From the NCBI GenBank assembly GCA_012295275.1, contig CM022679.1:3070912-3134911 (forward strand): a stretch of DNA of 64,000 nt, given 5' to 3'. The stretch comes from Chrysomallon squamiferum (Eukaryota > Mollusca > Gastropoda > Neomphalida > Peltospiridae). A program made the position numbers and the translations under genes. The notes under the pieces were generated by a model. That model was not told the origin of the DNA. It saw only the letters and a list, made by a program, of their open reading frames with translations, and made no database searches. Below, one piece after another: positions 53,551 through 63,988 of the stretch; the first letter of the stretch is position 1, and each line of letters starts with the position of its first letter.

Positions 53551-56500
53551 GAAATATTAATTTTACCTGTACATGGCCCAGTGTAACAGTGAACAATCTC
53601 AGTGCCAGTTCCCCTACACTGCTTTCCTCCATTGACTGGTGAAGGGTCAGTGCAAGCCCGGTCTCTGAAATGTCGTCCTAGACCACAGGTCACTGTACAG
53701 TCTGACCACTGACCCCAGAATGACCAGCCACCATCCTCTGCAGTAAAATAATTAACTTTAATGACTATGATATAATTTATTTATGTAATTTTGCATGTGT
53801 GAAATTTTTTTATGTTACTCTTGTTGATTTAGACTGGATTGCACATACCACAATGTTTAAAATATTTTTGAGACACTAGTTGGAATGTCATATTCTGTTA
53901 GTGTAGGATGCTGTTTGCCTTGTTTTGGATATTTTATACTGTGATAGTGAAAAACATCCAAAACTACAGACACACGCCATGCCAGATGTATTTTCCACCA
54001 TCAAAAACAATTATGTCCAGTTTTTATTTTATTATAAAAATGAGTACTTTTAAAGAATTTATAAAAGATTTAAAAAATGATTGAATGTTATTATTTAATG
54101 AATTATTATATTAACTGATTTTTGAAAAAAATACTTTACTGTTGATGAAAAACAACATTTCAGTACAAGGACAGTTATCAAAAAAATTTAAAAAAAGAAA
54201 AAAAGAAAAAAGGAAAACAAATATTCATCAAATTTGGGATTTTTTATCTCTGACATTTTCTGCACATTTTGCTTTATGCAAGGTGATAACATTTCATACC
54301 ACATACACTAATATATGTCTATCTCTCAGTTAATAATTATATTATATTACACATATTACATATCTAGTGTGTAAGTTTCATACTTGGACATGGTGCTAGG
54401 TAGCATATTTCTCCAGCGACATACGTCCCACTTTTTCTCGTCCGAGTTCCTTTTCCACACGTCTTGTCACATTTTGTCCACTGAGTCCATGGAGGGGCAG
54501 AGAATGTCTGTCCTGAACAAAGAAGTCTAAAGGATTAAATGATACATGACCTCAGTCTGACCTTCAGAGGCTAAAAGGTCAGATATACAGACCACACACA
54601 GTCAATACAACACAAACACGTCCATTTGTAACTTTTATACTTACACACACAAACACACAAAATACAGATTCTCATTTAGAGACACAAACACATGGACACA
54701 CACACATACACACACAGACAAAATACATGTTCACCTTTAGACACACAAAAACATAGAAACAAACACACACACACACACAAAGCAGACTCACATTTAGATA
54801 AACACACATACAAAATATAGACTCACATTTAGACACAGACACACACAGAGAAGTTGTGAGGACGTCTAGTTACCTTTACACTTTCTTAGGTTACACTTCT
54901 GTCTTTCACTGTCGTCCCCCACGCAGGAGCCCCCGTGCTGGGGGAGAGGGTGGTCACACTGACGATAGCGCACTCTGTGACTCGGGCCACACGTCTCCCC
55001 ACAGTGGGACCAGTGCAGCCAGCGACTCCACCCACCAGTCTCTGCAGACACATTTAACAAACACACAGTTATAACTGTAGACACATTTAACAAACACACA
55101 GTTATAAATGTAGACACATTTAACAAACAGTTATAACTAGACAGATTTAACACACACACAGTTATAACTGTAGACACAGTTAACAAACACACAGGTATAA
55201 CTGTAGACACATTTAACAAACACAGTTATAACTGTAGACATTTAACAAACACACAGTTATAACTGTAAACACATTTAACAAACACACACAGGTATAACTG
55301 TAGACACATTTAACAAAAACACAGTTATAACTGTAGACACATTTAACACAGTTATAACTGTAGACATATTTAACAAACATACACAGTTATAACTGTAGAC
55401 ACATTTAACAAACACAGTTATAACTGTAAACATATTTAATAAACACACAATTATAACTGTAGACACATTTAACAAACACACACAGTTATAACTGTAGACA
55501 CATTTAACAAACACACACAGTTATAACTGTAAACACAAATACCCCAAATTATAACTGTAAACACAAATACCCCAAATTATAACTGTAAACACAAATACCC
55601 CAAATTATAACTGTAAACACAAAAACACAAATTTGTAACTGTAAATATAAATACACAAAATTGTAAACAGACATTTAAAATTGTAACTGTAAATACAAAT
55701 ACACAGAATTATAACTGTAAAAACAAATACCCCAAATTATAACTGTAAACACAAAAACACAAATTTGTAGCTGTAAATATAAATTCACAAAATTGTAAAC
55801 ACAGACATTTATAAATGTAACTGTAAATACAAATACATAAAATTATAACTGTAAATACAAAAACAAAATTATAACTAAACACAAACACACAAAATTATAA
55901 TTGTAAAAATAAATACATAAAATTATATCTATAAATACAAAATTATAACTAAACACAGATATACAAAATTATAACTGTAAGCACAAACACCCAAAATTAA
56001 AACTGTAAAAACAAATACACATAATTGAAACTGTCAACACAAAGACAAATAATTGTAACTGCAAACACAAACTCATAAAATTATAATTTTAAACACAAGC
56101 ACACTGTAATGGTAATTGCAGCAGCAACAGTGACGTTAATTTGCAACAGCGTTATTATTAATTTCTAAAAAAAAAAAAGGTTACCAGGACAAGGTTCAAG
56201 GTCACAGAACTGGTCTTGTTTGACCTCTCCCTCGCAGACTTGAGTCAGGTTCAAGCAGTTTCTGATTCGAGATCGGTACCCTCCCCCACAGGTCTGACTG
56301 CACACTGTCCAGTATGACCACTTAGTGAACTGTTTCTCCATGGACAAGTCCAGTGGCTCTTCAAATGGATCTCCTCTTGCAGGAGTCACCTCCTAAATGT
56401 TCAACACACTTTGTCAAATTTATTTTCCTTATAAACAGTTTATAAATATCTCAGTTCATGATTTTAAAGGATAAATTTACATAAACCACAACGATTTGTG

Positions 56501-57574
56501 ATGAAAATATATACATTTTTATTTGTAAGTGGTAGGTAGGATTTTTTTACCTTGCACTCAGTCTTTGTAGAACATTTATGAGCTGTCTTTATTATAAATT
56601 ATTATTAATTATTATTTTTCATGTAGTTCGGTTTACTAATAATCAGGATTTAATGTAGTAGTAGAAAGTTTCTTAGTGATCCTTCAGATTTATTATCAGA
56701 TTTACAGAGATCTTCATAGATTTATCAATGGCTTTAGCATCTTAATTCCTGCCTATGTATGTAAAATATATCTTTGCACTCATTTCTTCATTGTAAAAAT
56801 TATTTAATAACTTTACCCTTTGACCTACCTCAGTTTCTTCTTCATCTTCTTCTTTTGCTAACAGAAGAAACATAATAAAATATATTAAATAATATACATT
56901 ATTCTTGAAATGGAGTCTAATTATATATGTAATAGGATAAAAGAAAGTATGTTGTAAAAATTAAAACCTTTATCTCAAATATATTAATTTAGAAAAATTT
57001 ATATTATTTATATATAATAATGTTATAAAACATTTTTTAATGAAAAAATAAAAATTAAAAAAAAAAAATATAAAATGTTTATTTATATTTTATTATTCCA
57101 TTTTCGTGCCTCTCAAATAATGTACTGAGGACTTTAACATGCACTCTCTCTCATCTGTTGATATATACAGAAGAAAATTTCTTTAAAGTAATTTTGTTAT
57201 ACTAACAGTCAAGAACAATAACTTCACACTTTTTCCCTGTACAATTTCCTGTTCTAATGCTGACTCCAAGACAGTCAAGGCCACCGCTGGGGAGTGGGTT
57301 GATGCACATGCGTATCTGAGTTCTCCGCCCGATTCCACAGTTTGCAGTGCACGGAGCCCACTGTGACCACTTTGACCAGCCTCCATTTTCTGTACAAAAA
57401 CAAACAAAGTAGTAGAAAAAACCCCAGAAAGAATGAATTAAAAAGATGATAAAACCCCACTCTAAAAAAAAAAAAACGAAGAATATAATGGAATATAATT
57501 ATCATAATGTATTATTAACAAAACACATATATAAAAAAAACAATTTATAAATTAATTAAATCACCGTCGGGCAG

Positions 57575-57610
<36 letters not shown>

Positions 57611-58128
57611 ACTGTATACTCAGTCTGATATGACTTTTTCACATTTCTGTGACAATTTTTATATGATGGACCTCTTTAACTTGTTTGAACAATGAAGTTT
57701 ATAAAATATATTTTTTGATTAGCATCATGTATTTAATCACGAGAAATGTAAAAATACTTGGACAGGGTCCTCTGTAGCAGGGTTTGATGATGGCCAATTT
57801 TTCGACTTGTTTTCCCTTCTCATTCATACATTTTCCCTGTTTCAGACACATCTTTATTGACTGCTGTTGTCCATATGCTCCACATGAAATGGAACAACGC
57901 GAAAAAGCTGACCACTCTGACATGTATTTGTGATTGTCTGAAAAATAAAATCATAAAATTGTTAATAATTTTAATAAATTAAATATGGCTTTCAGGTTAA
58001 TTTTGTTTGCTTTTTATAATTATGACGTTTTATATAATAAAGATGGAGTATATTAGTTTCCTTATGTGATAGCATTTGTTTACAACAATTTTACATTTGT
58101 TTAAAAAAAAAAAGCTATAAAAAATATA

Positions 58129-58183
<55 letters not shown>

Positions 58184-59143
58184 AAGGACAGTTAAATATA
58201 CTATATAATTAAAAAATTTTAAACATTATTTTAATTTTTTTTTTAAATATATTACTATCTGGCCAGACAATATTTGTTAATTTATTTTATAAGTTACATT
58301 TCAGTTTATTGGTATTTAAATTGTACAATCAGTAGAAAATTCATTTATGATGTTAACAATTTGTATTTTATGTGCAAGAAATTTAAAAACTCCTAAAACC
58401 CCAAACAACAATGAACCCACACCCTATATACCCAACAAACCTGGAAAGCCTAAAAGCAGTTTTCTAGTCTCATTAATATTTTACAGTAAAATCCCAGTTT
58501 CTATAAGTTATGTTTCTTACTACTAAAACATAAATTTTAAAATATATTTTTAGATAATAAAATTCAAAATAAATACAGACAAAAATAACGACTGATTTAA
58601 ATAATAATTACATAAATTATAGTTTTAATTTTATTTCAGTTAATTTTGAAATAACAATTTTCTGACTTATGACATTTTAATTTGATAATATTTTTCATAA
58701 TGTTTCAGAAATTATTAATTTCATGTATAACACCAAACATTTCATATATAAAAGAGTACAATATTTGATTTTTATTTAACATTTTTTTATAAACTACTTT
58801 CTATAAGTTTTATATTATGTGTCAAAACTGCTCTAAATATTTTGTTTCAAATGTTAATTACATTCTGGGCGGTCACAACTGATTCCAAAGCAGCTTTCTG
58901 ACTCGTAGTATTTTCCGTCACAAACGACCCCCCCATGTGCTGGTTTCGGATCATCGCATCGTCGAGTTCGGTCACGTCTGCCATAGCCACACTTTTTATT
59001 ACACTCTGACCATGGCGTCCATTTACTCCACCCACCATCAACTGTTTTAAAATTGTTATACAGATTATGTGAGGAAAAATGGACATAATAATAAAAATTA
59101 AATATATACAATGAAAAAAAAAAAATGAAAAAAAAAGAGATGA

Positions 59144-59184
<41 letters not shown>

Positions 59185-60875
59185 TAATTTAGTAGACAAA
59201 TGAATAATAAATATAAAATAAACCAATAAATAAATAAATAAACCAATAAATTATAACTATAAAATAAGTAACTGAATAAGTAAAAAATATAAAACAATTA
59301 AAAAAAATATATATTTTAAAATAAGTGAATAAAAAAAAAAAAGAATAAATAAATATAAAATAAATAAATAAATAAGAAAATAAATAAATAAAAATAAATA
59401 TTAACACCCCCCCCCACAAAATCATATGTCTATTAACTTGAAAACTGCAGCAATTTTAGGATTTGAAATCAATATTAAAGTCAAATTCAGATAAAAAAAA
59501 AAAAAAAAAAAAAAAAATCAATACAAGATTTATTTGTGTAACATGTGTTTTCAAAATGGAAGGTAAACTTACATCATACATGTGTTCATTTGAAAAATGC
59601 AGCAATGTTAGAGTTTGAAATCAATATTAAAAATCTAATTCAGATTCAAATAATAATAATAATAATAATAAAAAATAAAAATTAAATTTCAAAATTTTAA
59701 AAATCTTACTGAACAGTTATTAAAATATCTAAATTTCTAAATTAATTTCTTAATGCATTTGAATTATATTTGAGAATGAAAGATCAGTATCTGAATAATA
59801 AATGGAGATGGCCAAATATATAAAAGGTTTACATTGTGGAAGATGTTTACAAAATACCAAATTTCTTACATTTATATTTGTTGGGGATGTTACACACCAA
59901 GTATATTAAAAATCAAACTAAAGAATAGAGTTTATAATAAGACATTAAAAATCTATACATATAACACATCCAATATTTTCTTTAAATTTAAGGAACCATT
60001 GTACTAAATATATTATTTAAAATCTAACAAGACAATTAACTCCTTTAATTCATTTTTGAAAATGATTGTCGATGCTAATGGTAAGGGAGATAAACATGAT
60101 TGTCCATGCTAATGATAAGGGAGATAAACATGATTTTCCATGCTAATGATAAGGGAGATAAACATGATTTTCCATGCTAATAGTAAGGGAGATAATCATG
60201 AAATGAAGCGTTCATACTTGGGCAGGCTCGGTGATACTTGACACAAAGCAAACTGGACCAGTATCGATGCTGTAGAAAGAAAACTGTGTATCATATCAAG
60301 TGTTCAGGTTAGTATATGTTGCATCCATGTATAATTAGTGTGTGCAAGCATTATGTGTGTGTGTGTGTGTGTGTGCATGAATATGTTTGAGTTTAAATGG
60401 TTATGTTTATCTATATTTTTCTCTCTCTCTATAAAACATTAAACTGGCTACAGTCTTAATCTAAAAGTTCTGAGTTCATTTTATTCATTTCAAGTAATAT
60501 TACTTGGATTATTGAGAAGAAACACAATCTCTGAAGCTATTAATACTTTTTCTTTTCCCTACTGAAATAAATGTTATTATTATTATTGTTGTTATTGTGT
60601 TGTTTGTTATTATTTTTATTTTTATGATTATATAATCTTAATATTAACAGTAGAATTAAATGGATACCAGTCTCCTGCTGTCAAGGAACTCACTAACTCT
60701 TTCAAAGTTGCAGTGATGTTTTATGCATTGTGTGTAAAGAACTGGTACTTTAGCATGGATGTTATTCAGGTACTCCTGTGATTCTTCAAGTCCATTGTTA
60801 TGAGTGTCTGAAACCATCAAAAATTATATTAAAATATTTAAATGTAACTGTTTTTGTGTATATCAGTTATATATC

Positions 60876-60929
<54 letters not shown>

Positions 60930-61084
60930 TCTATACATATATACACACATTTCTGCAGTTCTTAAAATGTATAAAATTAGCTTTTGTCGAAGGAAGAGAA
61001 ATAGCAAATGAAGTAAAAAAGTAAGTGAAATAAATAAATAAATAAATAATAAAAATATGTATAAATAAATAAAAAATATGAATA

Positions 61085-61124
<40 letters not shown>

Positions 61125-61855
61125 CAAAATAAAATAATAAATAAAACATAATTAAAAAAAAAAACCCCCAAAACCCCAAACAACAACAACAAATAAATAA
61201 ATAAACAAATTAACAAAAAAATACTTTTATTTCAGTGATAAAACAAAAGCCAAGGTCAGTGTGAACTTGCCTACTTTTCACTAAACTCGACAAAATCCTT
61301 CACATTTTCACTTCATTGAAATAACACAAAATAACAAAGTGACAACTAATATTTTCAAATCAGCAGCTGTCTGTTATTTAAAATATTATGAAGCAGTAGT
61401 CACAGAATTTATTGACAGTTTTATTTCTTGGATTACTCTCTCTGCTGTCACAAACACAGTGGTTGACAGATTTATTTCATTTTCATGACATGATTATTTT
61501 GAGCTGCTGCTTTAATTTTAATACAACTGATAATGTAACTCTGGTTTGCATCTATAGAAAAAAATTTGTCTAGAAATTGTGATATTAATTATTTTATTTT
61601 TATATTAATGTTTAGTGCAAAGGTTACGGTGACTTGTCAGAAAAAAAGTCACAATTCAGGAAGTTCAGTATCTCTTGTTGCCGGAAAAAAATCAATCATC
61701 ATTTAACATTTCGTGGTAATACTGAAGTTAAAATGCATTTACTTCTTCATATACATGAAAACACACTACTGAAAGCTCTATTAAAATAAATATTTTTGAT
61801 AGAAAAAATAAATATATATATATTGAATCGTATGTTTCTGTATGAAAGAGAAAGT

Positions 61856-61915
<60 letters not shown>

Positions 61916-63796
61916 AAGATAAAGAGATATATAGATAGAAAAATAAATCAGACTGCAAGAGTGTGAGTGAAAGGAAAAAAGAGAGACAGAAATAAAAAGA
62001 ATGAGAGAAAGAAATAGAGACACAGAGACAGAGAGAGAATGTATGTGTGTTTGTGAGATGGAAAAAGAGAGATATTTTGTTGCACAATCACTTTGCTTTT
62101 ACCTTCACATTGTCCTATGCAGGTTCGTTTTGTCTGTTTAAGGCCACTGCATGATCTACCACCATATTTCGGTAACGGATTATTACACAGTCGAGTTCGG
62201 GTTTTATGTCCTTTTTCACCACATTCCGCATCACAAGATGTCCACTTTGACCACACGCTCCACCCACCATCAACTGAGAAAACAATTATTATTTCATTAC
62301 TTTTCATGTCATACATTTTATATAAAATGTTGTTACGATGAAATGGTAAGATAATGATTACGAAAACAGTTATAAATGTTTAATGTTAAAGTTTAACCAT
62401 TCACATCAATGTAGCCTGAAGAGAGAGAGAGAGAGAGAAAGAGAGACACAAACATACATTAAAACAGTTAAGTAGTTGCATGATGTCCACACAAAAGATG
62501 AATAAAACAAGAATTTTCTCAGAATCAGATACTTACTTGGGCATGTGCTGAGAGTTTTTTTGAAAACACATGCATAAATATTCCAAAACCTGACCTGAAA
62601 AAAGTATTAAAAAAAAAAAAAAAAAGAAAAAAAGAATAAATTTCATTGGTCAGTTTTTCTTACTTTGCTATAATGTATGTGTGTGTGTGTGTGTGTGTGT
62701 GTTTATCTGTATACATATGCATGGTATGTACCGTATATACTTGTTTATAAGTCGAATTTTTGGGAGACTATATTAAGGTAATATTTTGGGGGTCAACTTA
62801 TACATAGGTAATGCTTTTGTAGCTGTTGCTGAAGAGTCGCCATTTTGACTATTTTTTGCTACGGGATGCATCTAAAATAATCGCAGTCTTTCAGCGTTTC
62901 AAAAATATAATTTTATCGTATAAAAATTTTTGAAAAATTAAATAACAAAACCAAATATGAATGTAAAACATGATATTCTTCCGTTTAATGACATAAAAAT
63001 ACATTTTAAAACAAGAAAACTGTCAGTACGGCATTATGCCTTATGGTGTCTTGCAATGATCTAGGAATGCAGACTTCTCTGCCAAATTGCACTAAATATC
63101 GGTCCTAATTTCATAAACAAAACTCACTTGTTTAATTGTAAAGAATTTGGTGAAATAATATTGCAATCGTCATTAATATCCACTACCGACAAATTTTGTA
63201 AATCATAGAACGGCTAAATATAACGGTAAGTTAGGTCTCCATGTTAGACCTATTACATTAAAGAGATACTATTTATGATACATTTAGGCTATAGCTCGTG
63301 TAATACATGCATTTACGTTATTATGGTATGTTCGTGCAAGTTACAGCTCGTGCAAGTTATGTTACAGTAGGCGTACAATGTAGGCCTTCATGCCACTGTC
63401 ACACTGGTCTAAAAATAGTGACGGTGCCTGGAATCTACAGTCGACTTATACACAAGTAATACCTAAAATGACGCAATTTTTGGTCTTAAAATACACATCG
63501 ACTTATACATAAGGTCGCCTTGTACACAAGTATATACGGTATGTATACACAAATATTTTATGTAAGTGCACTCTGTGTGTGTGTGTGTGTGTGTATGAAT
63601 ATGTGGTTTTGTGTAACAACCAGTTCTTCTTTGGTAATGCTGTCCCTGGTCCAGTGGAACAAAGAACTTTTGCCTCCTGAAAAAACTTGTGGGTGACAAA
63701 ATTTCTTCTTCAGACAAACGTCTATAAATGATTTCCTGTCTTTTGGGGCCACGTACATCAGTGCTTGAAGCATGTGTCTCCACAGAGCCTTCGCAT
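46891..63796 (-). CDS. type I membrane protein with TSP1, laminin-G-like and Ig domains (5' partial, 24 exons)
   Basis: The minus-strand chain of 24 phase-matched GT-AG exons gives 1395 residues from the first visible codon (numbered 1) to stop TGA at 46893-46891. Order: four-Cys module, TSP1, four-Cys module, TSP1 x2, acidic linker, TSP1 x4 (the eighth ends at 615), laminin-G-like 1 (616-799), laminin-G-like 2 (799-979), Ig-like (979-1076), membrane span (about 1084-1103), cytoplasmic tail to 1395. One further TSP1 lies directly before the linker, making eight in all. The first exon seen begins in phase 1, so more protein, including the signal peptide, lies beyond the right edge. TSP1 Trp clusters (WxxW) suggest C-mannosylation. 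The O-fucose motif CxxS/TCG is present in repeats 3, 5, 6, 7 and 8 and lost in 1, 2 and 4. Likely a cell-surface adhesion or guidance receptor; I recognise no named family with this architecture. Confidence 0.88.
47489..47612 (-). CDS. cytoplasmic exon 2: predicted helix
   Basis: Phase 1 to 2. [20 protein letters not shown] then [21 protein letters not shown]: amphipathic, likely helical, of unknown role. Confidence 0.82.
47925..48328 (-). CDS. cytoplasmic exon 1: PEST-like and acidic Ser/Asp tail
   Basis: 135 codons. A basic juxtamembrane start (VRRKSYEKS), two EKPPS-containing repeats ([12 protein letters not shown] and [11 protein letters not shown]), then a run of about 30 residues made almost only of Asp, Ser, Glu and Thr (for example [17 protein letters not shown]). 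The run is rich in casein-kinase-2-type sites (S/T-x-x-D/E). No enzymatic domain. Confidence 0.88.
48681..48774 (-). CDS. transmembrane exon
   Basis: Encodes AVLELDDTD followed by [19 protein letters not shown] and Arg. A single hydrophobic segment with basic residues after it (RIIVRRKS across the next junction) gives a type I orientation, C-terminus inside. Cys residues at the inner face are candidates for palmitoylation. Confidence 0.9.
49011..49779 (-). CDS. Ig-like domain (two exons)
   Basis: Exons 49779-49631 and 49152-49011. First half: [20 protein letters not shown] (Cys and Trp of strands B and C). Second half: [19 protein letters not shown] (the D-x-x-Y-x-C signature of strand F). 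The donor of the first exon (AAGG|GTTTCT) and the acceptor of the second (GAGATAG) are both weak, so boundaries may shift by a few bases, but both join in phase 0. Confidence 0.8.
50057..50275. repeat. 113-bp tandem duplication covering an exon end
   Basis: The stretch TAACATAAAGAATAATTTAC, CTGAGATGGTGTAGCCCATG and GAATTCATATATCCATCATT occurs twice, 113 bp apart (donor positions 50231 and 50118). The copy carries the last 44 exon bases and an identical 5' splice site. Confidence 0.9.
50231..51169 (-). CDS. laminin-G-like domain 2 (two exons)
   Basis: Exons 51169-50931 and 50531-50231. [48 protein letters not shown], then [42 protein letters not shown]. Order and spacing of strands match laminin G. 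The final 44 nt of the second exon are duplicated in the following intron. Confidence 0.8.
50575..50912. repeat. ~20-bp minisatellite (TATATGATTATATATGTGTG)
   Basis: About 15 imperfect copies in the intron between the two exons of laminin-G-like domain 2, ending some 20 bp from the donor of the upstream exon. Confidence 0.85.
51452..53182 (-). CDS. laminin-G-like domain 1 (three exons)
   Basis: Exons 53182-52920, 52479-52317 and 51574-51452. The jelly-roll pattern is visible: [43 protein letters not shown], then [20 protein letters not shown] (the WHxxxV signature) and finally [12 protein letters not shown]. The terminal Cys pair typical of laminin G is not evident; a Cys pair occurs instead in the YDNC...QC loop. 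The assignment rests on strand pattern, not on a search. Confidence 0.8.
52020..52340. repeat. ~81-85-bp degenerate repeats of an exon end
   Basis: Blocks related to TTCCCACACTTCCGAAATAA + TTTCTG start at about 52061, 52146, 52231 and 52312; the last one is the end of the laminin-G exon and its donor. Another copy stands alone at about 52820-52855, in the preceding intron. Confidence 0.65.
53567..53737 (-). CDS. TSP1 repeat 8 exon
   Basis: Phase 1-1. [42 protein letters not shown]. Canonical six-Cys repeat with an O-fucose motif; the last TSP1 before the laminin-G-like domains. Confidence 0.92.
54384..54512 (-). CDS. TSP1 repeat 7 exon (short)
   Basis: Phase 1-1, only 43 residues: [20 protein letters not shown], then [16 protein letters not shown]. 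It has four Cys rather than six and lacks the usual P-x-P-x-x-G-G-xx-C stretch. O-fucose motif CDKTCG is kept. Confidence 0.85.
54874..55041 (-). CDS. TSP1 repeat 6 exon
   Basis: Phase 1-1. [43 protein letters not shown]-fucose motif CGETCG is present. The acceptor CTGCAG abuts the minisatellite-filled intron. Confidence 0.9.
55041..56110. repeat. intron minisatellite built on TTATAACTGTA
   Basis: Fills almost the whole intron between TSP1 repeats 5 and 6. The right part uses short units AATTATAACTGTAAACACAAATACCCC; the left part uses about 33-bp units with ACAGTTATAACTGTAGACAC + ATTTAACAAACAC. The core TTATAACTGTA is shared, so the array changed unit while spreading. Confidence 0.9.
56185..56392 (-). 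CDS. TSP1 repeat 5 exon
   Basis: Phase 0-1. A 20-residue acidic lead ([20 protein letters not shown]), then [17 protein letters not shown] and the remaining cysteines, ending DLEPCP. O-fucose motif CSQTCG is present. Confidence 0.9.
56829..56857 (-). CDS. 29-nt acidic linker micro-exon
   Basis: Encodes [10 protein letters not shown] between TSP1 repeats 4 and 5. Good acceptor (TTCTGTTAG) and donor (GAG|GTAGGT). It changes phase from 1 to 0, which the flanking exons require. It would be missed by ORF-based annotation. Confidence 0.75.
57207..57389 (-). CDS. TSP1 repeat 4 exon
   Basis: Phase 1-1. [42 protein letters not shown], then EVIVLD leading into the acidic linker. The donor GACT|GTTAGT is chosen over a GT nearer CGAA because only it stays in phase with the linker exon. 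Confidence 0.88.
57758..57937 (-). CDS. TSP1 repeat 3 exon (divergent)
   Basis: Phase 1-1. [20 protein letters not shown] then [12 protein letters not shown] and CYRGPCP. It retains an O-fucose motif (CSISCG) but has only one Trp of the usual ladder and a Lys-rich middle. Confidence 0.85.
58862..59041 (-). CDS. TSP1 repeat 2 exon
   Basis: Phase 1-1. [19 protein letters not shown], then [16 protein letters not shown] and closing cysteines, ending SCDRPE. It lacks the O-fucose Ser/Thr. The donor GAAT|GTAATT is weaker than the others but gives the correct phase to the next exon. Confidence 0.88.
60060..60205. repeat. 34-bp minisatellite, four copies
   Basis: Units of ATGATTTTCCATGCTAATGA + TAAGGGAGATAAAC. 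The array lies a few bases downstream (in transcript sense) of the donor of the four-Cys exon that ends at 60218. Confidence 0.85.
60218..60807 (-). CDS. four-cysteine module, copy 2 (two exons)
   Basis: Exon A, 60807-60668 (phase 1 to 0), reads [18 protein letters not shown]..., with QCIKHHC, and ends RRL at CTG|GTATCC. Exon B, 60269-60218 (phase 0 to 1), reads [17 protein letters not shown]. The exon boundaries, phases, four cysteines, the Trp and the final CP match copy 1 although most other residues differ. This shows an ancient cassette duplication under structural constraint. Confidence 0.75.
60880..60925. repeat. (CA)n microsatellite
   Basis: CA run about 75 bp upstream (transcript sense) of the four-Cys exon at 60807; AAAT runs follow at 61027-61145. 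Confidence 0.95.
62103..62273 (-). CDS. TSP1 repeat 1 exon
   Basis: Symmetric phase 1-1 exon. [18 protein letters not shown] followed by [14 protein letters not shown] and two closing cysteines: all six Cys and the Trp ladder are present. It lacks the O-fucose Ser/Thr (CDAECG). Acceptor TCTCAG, donor GAAG|GTAAAA. Confidence 0.9.
62537..63796 (-). CDS. four-cysteine module, copy 1 (two exons)
   Basis: Exon A, 63796-63621 (phase 1 to 0), encodes a helix-like stretch with VCLKKKFC and ends at GAACTG|GTTGTT. A donor three bases further on is also in phase. Exon B, 62594-62537 (phase 0 to 1), encodes [19 protein letters not shown]. Pattern: C-x5-C ... L | x-R-x-W-x4-C-V ... C-P, leading straight into IDGGWS of the next TSP1. 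About 78 residues; no family recognised. The intervening intron carries an 811-bp MITE-like element. Confidence 0.75.
62730..63540. mobile_element. MITE-like non-autonomous DNA transposon, 811 bp
   Basis: Starts ACCGTATATACTTGT and ends with its exact inverse ACAAGTATATACGGT. It is flanked by ATGT on both sides (62726-62729 and 63541-63544), a probable 4-bp target duplication. Inside each end, TAAGTCGA / TCGACTTATAC motifs are repeated in inverted orientation. No transposase frame is present. It lies in a receptor-gene intron. The 4-bp duplication argues against Tc1/mariner (TA) and piggyBac (TTAA); the superfamily is not assigned. Confidence 0.8.
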
Positions 63797-63957
63797 CTGA
63801 AATACATAACAATAACAATTACTGTTGTTAATTAAAATAATAATCTGACAACAATGATGATAATCATAATAATGTGCTTAACATAAATAATGAGGATTAT
63901 AATGTTAATGACAAGGATAATGATAATAAGGATGAAGATAATGTTGATGATGATGAT

Positions 63958-63988
<31 letters not shown>

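Noticed and set aside
63463-63807. Alternative reading frame ([11 protein letters not shown]...) of the first receptor exon seen
   Set aside because: It does not give the C-x5-C / Leu-junction pattern shared with the second module, and the exon phases fit only the other frame.
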